Positions 11,449 through 19,766 of a stretch of DNA of 64,000 bases are shown here, in pieces. This DNA is from Microbacterium oleivorans (GTDB lineage Bacteria; Actinomycetota; Actinomycetes; Actinomycetales; Microbacteriaceae): NCBI RefSeq assembly GCF_023715745.1, contig NZ_JAMBOV010000002.1, positions 1-64,000 on the forward strand, written 5' to 3'. The first letter of the stretch is position 1; each line of letters begins with the position of its first letter. Position numbers and translations under genes: made by a program. The notes under the pieces are model-generated. The model saw only the letters and a program-made list of their open reading frames with translations, did no database searches and was not told the DNA's origin.

Positions 11449-12843
11449 TCAGCCCGCCGCGTTCCGCATCGCCGCGACGTTGACCGTCACGATCTGACCC
11501 GTGAGGTCGGATGCCGCGACGTTCAGCGTCACACGGGCGACGTCCGCGGGGTCGAGGAGGCTGTCGACCGGCTCCTCGCCGAACGCCTGCGTGCGCATGG
11601 GCGTGCGGGTGCGCTGCGGGTTGATGCAGTTGATCCGCACCCGCGATGCCTCCCACTCCTCGGCGAGCGCCTGGGTCAGGTTCACGACCCCGGCCTTCGT
11701 CGCGGAGTACGCGCTGTACCCCGCGCGTCCGCGCGTGTACGAGCTCGAGGTGAACAGCACGACCTGTCCGGCCGTCTCCGCGAGATAGGGGTGCGCCTCG
11801 CGAGCGACGACCGCCGGGGCGATGAGGTTGACCTGGATCGTGTCCTTCAGGTCGCGCTTGCGGCTCTCGACGAGCGGCGCGATGCGCAGCACCCCGGCCG
11901 TCACGATGACGACGTCGATGCGGCCGCTGCGGGAGTGCGCTTCGGCGAGGGCGGACCGCACGGCCTTGGCCGATCGGATGTCGGTGCCCGTCGAGGAGCG
12001 GCTGAACTCGTGGACGACAGCACCGGCATCCGTCGCCTGCTGGACGATGCTCTCGCCGATCCCGTAGCTGCCGCCGAAGACGACGACCGTCCTGCCCGAC
12101 AGGTCGGGGACGGTCGTCATGCTCTCGAGGGAGAGGCTCGCGGATTGCAGCTGGAAGAGCTTGTCGGCGATGTGGACGTCGATCGGCTCGGTCACCTTCA
12201 TGTTCTCGGCCGTGCCGTCGACGACGTAGATGGGCACGTCGGGCAGGTAGGCGAAGACGACGCCGCAGTCGTCGGTCGCCCGGAATCCCGGGTCGGTCGC
12301 CGCGATCTCGTATGCCTTCCGGATCGTCGCGAGCCGGAAGGCCTGGGGCGTCTGTCCGCGGCGGAGAAGCGAACGGTCCGGGATGCCGGTGATCAGCCGA
12401 TCGGCGTCGACCTGGATGATCGTGTCCGCAGAGGGGATCGCGGTGTCGACCGCCTCGTAGGTGTCGAGCGCGCGGACGCAGTCCTCGATGATGCGGTCGT
12501 CGATGAAGGGCCGCACCGCGTCGTGGAACAGCACCTTCGTGTCGTCGCCCTGGAGGGCGGAGATGGCCAGCTGCGTCGTGTCGTTGCGTGTCTCGCCGCC
12601 GGGGAGGATGCGGGTGAGCTTCGCGAACCGGCCGCTGTCGAGGAGGTGGTCGAGCTCACCGATCGCGGCCGCGTTCATCATGATGACGATCTCATCGATG
12701 TGCGGGCTGTTCTCGAGTGCCTCGAGCGTGTGCTCGACGATCGCCTTCCCCGCGATCTTGATGAGCTGCTTGGGGATGCCGAGGCCCACCCGGACTCCGA
12801 TGCCACCGGCCAGGACGACGGCGACGGTACGGGCTGTGGTCAC
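11449..12843 (-). CDS. Bcs1-type bifunctional cytidylyltransferase / short-chain reductase (CDP-ribitol synthesis)
   Basis: This 464-residue protein is a fusion. Residues 1-225 are a cytidylyltransferase (V-L-A-G-G-I-G-V-R-V-G, P-K-Q-L, H-D-A-V-R-P-F). Residues about 235-464 are a short-chain reductase (F-G-G-S-Y-G-I-G and the catalytic Y-S-A-Y-S-A-T-K). This is the domain order of Haemophilus Bcs1, which reduces ribulose-5-phosphate and couples the product to CTP to give CDP-ribitol. Function here is by that parallel. The GTG at 12843 is chosen because GAGGAG lies eight bases ahead of it; a longer reading to 12885 lacks such a site. It is followed downstream by no further gene on its strand, and upstream by the tandem polymerase it probably feeds. 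Confidence 0.88.
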   Translation of the reverse strand: MTTARTVAVVLAGGIGVRVGLGIPKQLIKIAGKAIVEHTLEALENSPHIDEIVIMMNAAAIGELDHLLDSGRFAKLTRILPGGETRNDTTQLAISALQGDDTKVLFHDAVRPFIDDRIIEDCVRALDTYEAVDTAIPSADTIIQVDADRLITGIPDRSLLRRGQTPQAFRLATIRKAYEIAATDPGFRATDDCGVVFAYLPDVPIYVVDGTAENMKVTEPIDVHIADKLFQLQSASLSLESMTTVPDLSGRTVVVFGGSYGIGESIVQQATDAGAVVHEFSRSSTGTDIRSAKAVRSALAEAHSRSGRIDVVIVTAGVLRIAPLVESRKRDLKDTIQVNLIAPAVVAREAHPYLAETAGQVVLFTSSSYTRGRAGYSAYSATKAGVVNLTQALAEEWEASRVRINCINPQRTRTPMRTQAFGEEPVDSLLDPADVARVTLNVAASDLTGQIVTVNVAAMRNAAG

Positions 12844-12897
12844 GGCGAGAGCTCCTCGTGAGTCGATGCGGGCGTGCGCTGGCACGCCCGCACCATC

Positions 12898-15282
12898 CTA
12901 TGCGAGGGGGTCTGCGAGCCCTCGGCCGGCCACGCGGTCGAGCACGAGACGCGCGATCCGGTCGGTGCAGGGGCGGCCGGTGGTGGTGCTCGTCTCGGCG
13001 ACCCAGCGCGCGGCGAAGGCCGCCGCATCCGTCGCCGTGGCCGTGTCCGCGGCGATCGCGGCAGCGAGCTCGTCGACGGACGTGCAGACGGGGCCCGGCA
13101 GGTCGCTGCGATAGTCCAGGTAGAAGTCGCGCGTCGCCAGGTACTCGTCGAGGTCGGGGGCGAGGAAATAGGTCGGGATGCCGCGCACGGCGGCCTCGAA
13201 CAGCGTCGACGAGTAGTCGGTGATGAAGACGTCGGCGATGGTGAGCATCTCCTGCGTCGAGAAACCGTCCGCGGTGTCGACGGCGCTCCCGCGCAGCGTC
13301 ATGAGGGGATGCAGCTTCACCACGACGTGCACGCCGATGGCCTCGAGTGCGGCGACGACGTCGTCGGGGGCGGACATCGCGGTGTCCTCGATCCGGAACG
13401 TCGGGGCGAAGACGGCCACGCGGGCGCCGCGGAGGTGCGGATGCCGGTCGTAGATCCGCTCGCGCGTCAGCCGCGTGAGCTCCTCGTCTCGGAGCCGGTC
13501 CACGCGGGGGAGGGGGGCGACCACGATCCGACTCTCGTCGGTGCCGAACGCCTCGGCGTACGGTGCGCGGCACGCCTCGCCGCTGGCGAGCACGAGGTCG
13601 TAGCCCGCGTGCATGCGCATGGCCTCCGCGAGGCGTTCGTCACGGCCCTCGCCGGTTCCCAGGATGCTGAGACCGAACTTCTTGAAGGCGCCGAGAGCGT
13701 GCCAGATCTGGATGATGCTCAGCTCGTCCTTGTGTCGCAGCATGCTGGCGACCATCGAGTAGGTGTCCACGATCAGCACGCGGGCGGTGGCGACGTGGTA
13801 CATCTGCACGAGCAGGTGCGCGGCGTAGCCGATCTTGCGCACGAGGCCGGGCGGGACCATGCGCACCAGCGAGACGACCGTCACCGACGGGTCGATCGCG
13901 GTGATCGCGTTGCGCAGGTCGATGAAGTCGTCGGTCTCCTCCGGGTGCTCGCGACTGATCATGACGACCTTGCGCCGTGTCGGCAGCACCTTGAGGGGGG
14001 CGTAGCACAGGCCCAGCACCGTCCGTGCGACGCGCGCGGCGAAGACGTGTCGGCCGATCGGACCGTCGATGCGGGTCGGCTGCACGGGCGGATCGTCCAG
14101 CAAGACGGGGCGCTCGTGGACCCGGCGGGGTGTGAGGATCATCTCGCGCACGATGCGCTCGGTGGATCGTCCGTCGCAGGCCGACATGAAGCGCTCCCGG
14201 AACGCGGCCAGATCCTCGCCCGCGCGGGCGTCGCGGATCGCCGCGGCGAGGTGGTCGCCGTCCGTCACGAGCGGACCGGCGAGGTAGTCCTCGAACGGGT
14301 GGTAGAACGAGCGCTCCGCGGCGTACACCTCGACGTCGGGGCAGAAGAACACCATGGGACGGCCGAGCAGGGAGAACTCGAAGATCGCCGACGAGTAGTC
14401 CGTGATGAGGACGTCGGCGGCCATGAGGAGGTCGTTGAGCTCGCGCTCCGCGGACACGTCGAGGATCCGTTCGTGCGACGGGATCCCGGCGGTGGCGCGC
14501 GCGACGAACGGGTGCAGCTTCACGAGGACCACCCATTCCTCGCCCAGCTCCTCGATGAGCTGAAGCCACGGAACCCAGTCGATGTCGTAGTGCGCACTCA
14601 GCTGGCCGTTGCCCCGGAAGGTGGGTGCGAAGACCGCCAGCCGCTGATCGGGTCGGATGCCGAGGCGGGTGCGGACCTCGTCGGCGGTGCGCTCGAGGAG
14701 GTCGGTGTCGAAGAACACATCGGTGCGCGGCACACCGAGGGCGTGGACCCGCGCGAGGTCCATGTCGAAAGCCTCCGCGTAGTCGGGGCGGATCGCCTCG
14801 GAGCTCACCGTGGCATCCGTGTAGTTGCGGTGCGCGACCGAACCGGGGAGAGGGCCGCCGGGAAGACCCGCGCGACTCCAGCCCACCTTCTTGTAGGCGC
14901 CGGCCGCATGCCAGACCTGCAGGAGTCGCGTCTCGGGACGCAGCTGCAGGGGATAGATCATCGGGTAGTAGTCGTCGAGGACGATCGTCTGCGCGCGCGC
15001 GAGCTCCCACGGCAGGCGCAACGAGTCCCGGAGCGGACGCCGATCGGCGAGGCTCGCCTTGAAGATCCCCACGATCCGAGCGTTCGGGCGCTGGCGTCGG
15101 ATCTCGTCGCGCAGGAAGGCGATGTTGCCCGAGAAGCCCATCCGGGAGTCCGAGAGGAAGAGCGTCCGCCCGTCCTGCACACGCACCAGCCGCGAGGCCA
15201 GGGCGTAGAGAGCGATCCACAGACCGAATCGCCACCTCTGCAGGAAGGCGTTCCCTCGCAGGTGCCTGCGAAGCAATCGCAC
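12898..15282 (-). CDS. Tandem-domain CDP-alditol phosphotransferase (two TagF-like domains)
   Basis: This 794-residue protein has two full CDP-glycerol-phosphotransferase-like domains in series. The first (about 40-385) has W-H-A-A-G at 124-128, F-A-P-T-F-R-G from 218 and I-T-D-Y-S-S at 293-298. The second (about 435-785) has W-H-A-L-G at 527-531, F-A-P-T-F-R from 625 and I-T-D-Y-S-S at 687-692. Both retain the family's key His and Tyr-Ser-Ser, so both may be active. A primase/polymerase or two-acceptor arrangement would fit. The GTG at 15282 has a strong AGGAGG seven bases upstream. The adjoining Bcs1-like gene, 54 nt downstream, suggests CDP-ribitol as donor; this is inference. Confidence 0.88.
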   Translation of the reverse strand: MRLLRRHLRGNAFLQRWRFGLWIALYALASRLVRVQDGRTLFLSDSRMGFSGNIAFLRDEIRRQRPNARIVGIFKASLADRRPLRDSLRLPWELARAQTIVLDDYYPMIYPLQLRPETRLLQVWHAAGAYKKVGWSRAGLPGGPLPGSVAHRNYTDATVSSEAIRPDYAEAFDMDLARVHALGVPRTDVFFDTDLLERTADEVRTRLGIRPDQRLAVFAPTFRGNGQLSAHYDIDWVPWLQLIEELGEEWVVLVKLHPFVARATAGIPSHERILDVSAERELNDLLMAADVLITDYSSAIFEFSLLGRPMVFFCPDVEVYAAERSFYHPFEDYLAGPLVTDGDHLAAAIRDARAGEDLAAFRERFMSACDGRSTERIVREMILTPRRVHERPVLLDDPPVQPTRIDGPIGRHVFAARVARTVLGLCYAPLKVLPTRRKVVMISREHPEETDDFIDLRNAITAIDPSVTVVSLVRMVPPGLVRKIGYAAHLLVQMYHVATARVLIVDTYSMVASMLRHKDELSIIQIWHALGAFKKFGLSILGTGEGRDERLAEAMRMHAGYDLVLASGEACRAPYAEAFGTDESRIVVAPLPRVDRLRDEELTRLTRERIYDRHPHLRGARVAVFAPTFRIEDTAMSAPDDVVAALEAIGVHVVVKLHPLMTLRGSAVDTADGFSTQEMLTIADVFITDYSSTLFEAAVRGIPTYFLAPDLDEYLATRDFYLDYRSDLPGPVCTSVDELAAAIAADTATATDAAAFAARWVAETSTTTGRPCTDRIARLVLDRVAGRGLADPLA

Positions 15283-15320
15283 GGTGGAACCTCCTGGATT
15301 GTGGCGGATGTCGCTCGATT

Positions 15321-16640
15321 CTAAGCCGGTGATCCGAGTCCGAACGTGTCCGGGCTCTCCGATGCGGCCGCGGGCAGAGGCCGTTCCCGCCGCCATCCCC
15401 GCACGAGGGATGCCTGCGTCGCGCAGAGGACGAGCAGGAACCATCCGAAGCCGCCCAGGGGGGAGCTCGTCACGATCGAGTCGGTGAGCAGCACGATGAT
15501 CACGAGCGCGGGCCAGACATAGACGGTCGAGCGTCGTTCGCTCGCCGTCGCCCACGCCCGGGACAGCGCCAGCCCGACGAACGCCACGAGCAGCACGACC
15601 CCGACGGCCCCTGCCTGCAGCAGCACGTCCATCCAGACGTTGAGCGCCGACGCATGCGGATGCCCCGCGACCAGGCGGATGTAGGTGAAGGGGGAGAGAT
15701 GGTCCGGCCAGGTGCCGACCCAGCCCCACCCCTGAACCGGCCGCAGTGCCGACATGTCCAGGATGACGTTCCACAGCCGCGACCGGGTGTAGAAGTCGGG
15801 TTCGGCGTTGAGCCAGTAGACCAGCGGGCGGCGGAACACGTAGGCGAGCACGAGCCCCACGATCACGGTGGCGGCGAGGACGCCCTGGAGGAGGGGGCGG
15901 ACTCGCGCCGGAACGCGACGGAGGACCGCGAGTGCGCCGGTCGCCGCCCCCGACACCAGCACCATGCCGAGCACGAGGGGAGAGGCGGTGAAGACCGCGA
16001 GGATCGCGGCGAGCGTGACCGAGCCGATCGCCACCCCCGAGCTCACCGAGCGGGTCCGCCACTCGACGAGGAAGGTCACGAGCGCGATGATCGTGACCAC
16101 GCCCAGCACGGTGCGGGTGCCGAAGATCCCCTGGACGGGGCCTCCGTCGGCGAGGTTGCCCGCGATGCCGAGGAAGGCGATCGGGAGGTCGAGGAGGATG
16201 CCGCTCAGGATCTCGAGTCCCAACGAGACCCCCAGGAGCACTCGCAGGACGTCGCCGGTGGCGCGGACGGTCTGCAGGGTGTCGCGGAACTGGGCGACGA
16301 CGACGGCGAGGAAGGTCGGTGCGCCCAGCTGCAGCCATCCCGTGAAGGTCGCCGTGGATGAGACGGACCACCCGGCCGTGATGATGAGCCACACGAGGAG
16401 CATCAGGAGAGTGGTGGGGATCAGCTGGATCAAGCGGAGTTCCGCGCGGCGGGCGACCATGATTCCCGCACCGAGGAGGCACAGACCGCTCAGGACGGCG
16501 CCGTACCCGGCGTTCCCCATCAGCTGTCGCAGGGCGTGCGTCGAGAACAGCGCGCCGAGCGTGACGAGGGTGAAGGCGGCGGCGACGTCGGGTGTCTGCA
16601 GCGCGGAGAGCAGCCGGGGGAGCGCGCGCACGGTCCTCAT
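15321..16640 (-). CDS. O-antigen ligase-like polytopic membrane protein, copy 1
   Basis: This 439-residue protein has about ten to eleven hydrophobic segments, with a longer extracytoplasmic loop around 270-330 (R-S-R-L-W-N-V-I-L then G-W-G-W-V-G-T-W-P). This is the layout of the Wzy/WaaL superfamily, whose members polymerise or ligate lipid-linked glycans outside the membrane. It shares G-I-F-G, G-W-G and N-x-W-x-D-V-x-L-Q-x-G-A-V-G-V with the gene immediately upstream, so the two are tandem paralogues. ATG 16640 overlaps the upstream stop as ATGA. In this context it may attach or polymerise the wall glycan. The exact substrate is unknown. Confidence 0.78.
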   Translation of the reverse strand: MRTVRALPRLLSALQTPDVAAAFTLVTLGALFSTHALRQLMGNAGYGAVLSGLCLLGAGIMVARRAELRLIQLIPTTLLMLLVWLIITAGWSVSSTATFTGWLQLGAPTFLAVVVAQFRDTLQTVRATGDVLRVLLGVSLGLEILSGILLDLPIAFLGIAGNLADGGPVQGIFGTRTVLGVVTIIALVTFLVEWRTRSVSSGVAIGSVTLAAILAVFTASPLVLGMVLVSGAATGALAVLRRVPARVRPLLQGVLAATVIVGLVLAYVFRRPLVYWLNAEPDFYTRSRLWNVILDMSALRPVQGWGWVGTWPDHLSPFTYIRLVAGHPHASALNVWMDVLLQAGAVGVVLLVAFVGLALSRAWATASERRSTVYVWPALVIIVLLTDSIVTSSPLGGFGWFLLVLCATQASLVRGWRRERPLPAAASESPDTFGLGSPA

Positions 16641-18037
16641 CGCTCGGTCGGCCTGTCGCCCTGTTCGCCGATGAGACGCTCCTCCGACGGTCCGCGCCCC
16701 ACCAGGGGTGCCTGCTTGATCTTGAACGCGAAGAGGATGAGGAGGAACCATCCCCAGTTCAGCAGCGGAGTCGATTCGGCGAGGCCCTGCACGAGGAGGA
16801 TCGCTCCGGTGAGGGTCGGGAGGAGCGTGACCGCGGTGTAGGGGCGGTCTGCGACCAGGTCCCAGCGTGGCCGGTCGACCGCGAAGAACCACGACCGCCA
16901 GACGAAGGCGACGTAAGCGGCGGCGATGAGCGCGACGCCGACGGCACCCAACTGGAGGAACACGTCGACCCACATGTTGTGGGCCTGCATGACGGTCTGG
17001 CCGTGGTCGACGATCCAGCGATCGAAAGCCGGATCCGTGGGGATCCACGGCGTCGAGAATCCCCAGCCGATGAGGGGGTGCTCCACGGCCCGTTCGAGGA
17101 CCTTCTCCCAGATCGACTCGCGGCCGGTGAGGTCGCTCGACCGCCCCAGCGCCGTGAACACCGTGTCGCGCAGCAGCCAGACCGCGACGAGTCCGCCGAT
17201 GGCGACGACGGCGTAGACGAGGTAGTAACGGGTGCGCTCACCGGCGCGGGTGGTCGTCCGCATGATGAGCACGGTGATGAGGACCACGACCACGGCGATG
17301 GCCGACACCGTGGCTGTCGCCGATCCTGCGCGGACGAAGAGGAACAGCGCGAGGGCGATCCAGAGCGCGAGCACGGGCCGACGGGGGGCGCGGGACGCGA
17401 TCCGTATGGCGAAGACCACGACCGCGAGGAGAGCGACGTAGGCGAGCGCGTTCGCGTTGCCGAAGATTCCCTGGATTCGTCCACCGTCGAACAGGTTGTC
17501 GCGTGACCAGAGCACGATCGGATCGTCGACCGGGCCGTCGGGCCGCACGAAGTGCGGCAGGATCTGACCGTCCCAGATGAGACTGACCCACAGTTCGAAC
17601 AGGATCGATAGTGCCAGCATCCATTTGAGAGCGGATGCCAGGGCTCGCACGACCTCGCGCCAGGTGAGCACCGCACCGACGAACAGCGCGCCCACGGTGG
17701 TCACGATCAGCAGCGCGACGGTCACGAGGGTCGCGTCGGGCCAATGCGACCAGAACAGGGAGAGGACGGCGAAGGCGAGGTAGGCGAGGGCGTACCACGG
17801 CAGACGCGGCCACTGCACCCGGGGGCGGATGACGGCCCACAGCGCGATCGAGACGAGGAAGCTGACGATGCCGATGCCTGCGGCTACCTCGATGCCGAAC
17901 GCGAGAGGCAGCGCCGTCCCCGACAGCGTGATGATCAGCAGGACGATGCACCATCCGCGCAACAGGATGTGGCTCGTCCGCTCGCGCGGCGGGGCGGCCG
18001 GCGGCGCCGAGACCGGGTGCGAGGAGTGGACGGCCAT
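16637..18037 (-). CDS. O-antigen ligase-like polytopic membrane protein, copy 2
   Basis: This 466-residue protein has about eleven membrane segments, with a loop containing R-E-S-I-W-E-K-V-L and G-W-G-F-S-T-P-W like O-antigen ligases. It is the upstream partner of the previous entry and is [14 protein letters not shown] it through an ATGA overlap. ATG 18037 is the first clear start. Its upstream region has TACCCT nine bases before the ATG and no Shine-Dalgarno sequence, so it may be leaderless. It lies divergent from manA. Two ligase-like proteins could serve the two alditol polymers of this locus separately, but nothing in the sequence proves that. Confidence 0.78.
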   Translation of the reverse strand: MAVHSSHPVSAPPAAPPRERTSHILLRGWCIVLLIITLSGTALPLAFGIEVAAGIGIVSFLVSIALWAVIRPRVQWPRLPWYALAYLAFAVLSLFWSHWPDATLVTVALLIVTTVGALFVGAVLTWREVVRALASALKWMLALSILFELWVSLIWDGQILPHFVRPDGPVDDPIVLWSRDNLFDGGRIQGIFGNANALAYVALLAVVVFAIRIASRAPRRPVLALWIALALFLFVRAGSATATVSAIAVVVVLITVLIMRTTTRAGERTRYYLVYAVVAIGGLVAVWLLRDTVFTALGRSSDLTGRESIWEKVLERAVEHPLIGWGFSTPWIPTDPAFDRWIVDHGQTVMQAHNMWVDVFLQLGAVGVALIAAAYVAFVWRSWFFAVDRPRWDLVADRPYTAVTLLPTLTGAILLVQGLAESTPLLNWGWFLLILFAFKIKQAPLVGRGPSEERLIGEQGDRPTER

Positions 18038-18084
18038 GGTGACAGAAGGGTATCGCGCGGCTCTGGACGTTCCGCCGCACGCCC

Positions 18085-18096
18085 TAGGCTGATCGC
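18085..18096 (+). promoter_or_regulatory. Leaderless promoter -10 of manA
   Basis: TAGGCT at 18085-18090, a 6-nt spacer, then GTG 18097. CTGGAC at 18063-18068 is a possible weak -35. Confidence 0.6.
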
Positions 18097-19239
18097 GTGC
18101 TGGAGACCCTCTCGAACGAGCCCCGCGACTACGCCTGGGGATCCCCGTCCGCCATCGCCGACCTGCAGGGGCGTGTGCCCACCGGCGGCCCCGAGGCCGA
18201 GGTCTGGTTCGGGGATCACCCCGGCAGCCCCGCCCGACTCGGCGACGGCCGGTCCCTCCCCGAAGCGAGAGCAGAGGCGGGGAACCCGCCACTGCCCTTC
18301 CTGCTCAAGATCCTCGCCGCATCGTCCTCCCTCTCGATCCAGGCGCACCCCGACCTCGCGCAGGCGCGAGCGGGCTTCGAAGAGGAGGAAGCGGCCGGCA
18401 TCCCGCGCGACGCCGGTCACCGGATCTACCGTGACGACAACCACAAGCCCGAGGTCATCGTCGCTCTCAGTGATCCCTTCCGTGCCCTCGTCGGATTGCG
18501 CCCCGTGGCCGACACCCTTCGCCTTCTCGACGGTCTCGGCGCGTCGGCCGGCGTCGAGCGGCTCCGCGCCGACCTCGCCGGCACCGATGCCTCGGCCGCC
18601 TTGCGCGGGGTCATCGAGGAGGTGCTGAGCGGCCGTGCCGAGGACATCGTCCGCGACGTGTCGGATGCTGTGATCGACGCGACCGTGCCCGGCTTCGAGC
18701 AGGAGCTCGATGTCCTCCGCGCCATCGTCCGTGACTTCCCGGGGGATGCGGGCATCGTCGTCGCGCTCCTTATGAACCTCGTCGTGCTGCGCCCGGGGGA
18801 GGCGGTCTTCGCGCCCGCCGGGGTTCTCCACGCCTACCAGGACGGCCTCGGCGTCGAACTCATGGCGGCCAGTGACAACGTGCTGCGTGGAGGTCTGACG
18901 CCCAAGCACATCGACGTACCGCAGCTCCTCCGCATCGTCGACACGGAGCCGGGGCCCGCCCCCCTGCTGATCCCGGCGGAAGAGGGCGACGGTGAGGTGT
19001 TCGATCCCGGCGTCCCCGACTTCCTCCTTCTGCGATACACACTCGCCGACGACCGCGTCACCGTTCCGCTCGAGGGGCCCGCGATCGTGCTCGCCGCGTC
19101 CGGGGAGGTGTCCGTGGCCGTCGCGGAGCGCGACGTGACCCTCTCTCCGGGCACGGCCGCGTACGCCCAGGACGAGTCGTCGGTCACCCTGTCGGGCCGC
19201 GGCGTGGCCTATCTCGCGCGACCCGGCCGATCCGCCTGA
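18097..19239 (+). CDS. manA: Mannose-6-phosphate isomerase, class I
   Basis: This is a cytoplasmic zinc enzyme interconverting fructose-6-phosphate and mannose-6-phosphate, feeding GDP-mannose and mannosylated wall lipids. The 380 residues show N-x-x-x-D-Y-A-W-G at the N terminus, L-S-I-Q-A-H-P-D (zinc-binding H), D-D-N-H-K-P-E, and the later F-A-P-A-G-V-L-H-A-Y with G-V-E-L-M-A-A-S-D-N-V-L-R-G-G-L-T-P-K-H. These are the standard PMI type I motifs. Start GTG 18097 fits the leaderless -10. As I recall, the gene stands next to whiB2 in many actinobacteria. Confidence 0.96.
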   Translation: MLETLSNEPRDYAWGSPSAIADLQGRVPTGGPEAEVWFGDHPGSPARLGDGRSLPEARAEAGNPPLPFLLKILAASSSLSIQAHPDLAQARAGFEEEEAAGIPRDAGHRIYRDDNHKPEVIVALSDPFRALVGLRPVADTLRLLDGLGASAGVERLRADLAGTDASAALRGVIEEVLSGRAEDIVRDVSDAVIDATVPGFEQELDVLRAIVRDFPGDAGIVVALLMNLVVLRPGEAVFAPAGVLHAYQDGLGVELMAASDNVLRGGLTPKHIDVPQLLRIVDTEPGPAPLLIPAEEGDGEVFDPGVPDFLLLRYTLADDRVTVPLEGPAIVLAASGEVSVAVAERDVTLSPGTAAYAQDESSVTLSGRGVAYLARPGRSA

Positions 19240-19260
19240 GCCCGCGACACGCCGGGACCC

Positions 19261-19300
19261 TCAAGAAGATTCAATCTCGGGTTGAGGGTTTACGATTTGC
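19261..19300. promoter_or_regulatory. AT-richer segment with short inverted repeat upstream of whiB2
   Basis: This stretch is markedly less GC-rich than its surroundings. It contains TCAATCTCGGGTTGA, a TCAA-N7-TTGA inverted repeat, just upstream of the whiB2 -35. It may bind an activator or serve as an UP-like element. No known operator is recognised. Confidence 0.35.
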
Positions 19301-19303
19301 GAC

Positions 19304-19332
19304 TTGACCGGAGCGAATCACACGGGTGTAAT
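19304..19332 (+). promoter_or_regulatory. Housekeeping promoter of whiB2
   Basis: TTGACC (19304-19309), 17-bp spacer, TGTAAT (19327-19332). This is a near-consensus sigma-70/HrdB-type promoter, placing the transcript start about 40 nt before ATG 19380. Confidence 0.75.
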
Positions 19333-19379
19333 TAGGCATCGGCCGCACCGCGGCGAGTGTCTACAGGTGGGAGAGCAAG

Positions 19380-19700
19380 ATGACGGGTTACCGTTCCGGC
19401 GTTCCCGAGAATTGGTTCGTCGACCCGGTGAACCTCGGGGTCCCCGGTGTCCGCCGGCGCGTCGAGACCGATGAGGACACCGCGCTCGCGTGGCAGGCGG
19501 ACGCGCTCTGCGCACAGACCGACCCCGAGGCGTTCTTCCCCGAGAAGGGCGGATCGACGCGCGATGCGAAGCGGATCTGCACATCGTGCGACGTCCGCGG
19601 CGAATGCCTCGAATACGCGCTTCAGAACGACGAACGGTTCGGTATCTGGGGCGGACTGAGCGAGCGCGAGCGGCGCAAGCTCAAGCGTCGCGCCTCCTGA
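19380..19700 (+). CDS. whiB2: WhiB-family iron-sulfur transcriptional regulator (WhiB2/WhmD type)
   Basis: This 106-residue protein has the four-cysteine WhiB cluster motif: C44, C67-x2-C70 and C76. Next comes the G-I-W-G-G turn and a basic C terminus (R-R-K-L-K-R-R). WhiB proteins bind a [4Fe-4S] cluster and regulate transcription with the sigma factor. The longer N terminus and the position next to manA, the large membrane GT and the DUF5719 gene match WhiB2/WhmD, which is linked to septation in mycobacteria and streptomycetes. The subtype rests on synteny as I recall it. ATG 19380 follows GGGAG at a good distance. Confidence 0.9.
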   Translation: MTGYRSGVPENWFVDPVNLGVPGVRRRVETDEDTALAWQADALCAQTDPEAFFPEKGGSTRDAKRICTSCDVRGECLEYALQNDERFGIWGGLSERERRKLKRRAS

Positions 19701-19751
19701 CCCGATCTGCGCCACCCCGCCCGGCCTCCGCGTATCGGCGAGGTCGCGACC

Positions 19752-19766
19752 TAGGCTGACCTGGTC
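19752..19766 (+). promoter_or_regulatory. Candidate -10 close to the start of the large GT gene
   Basis: TAGGCT at 19752-19757 and a 9-nt spacer precede ATG 19767, predicting a 5' leader of only about 3 nt. Confidence 0.5.

Noticed and set aside
15283..16482. N-terminal extension of the tandem TagF-like frame
   Set aside because: The extension reads through the ligase-like gene in another frame as Arg/Pro-rich noise. The GTG at 15282 has AGGAGG directly upstream and begins the domain.
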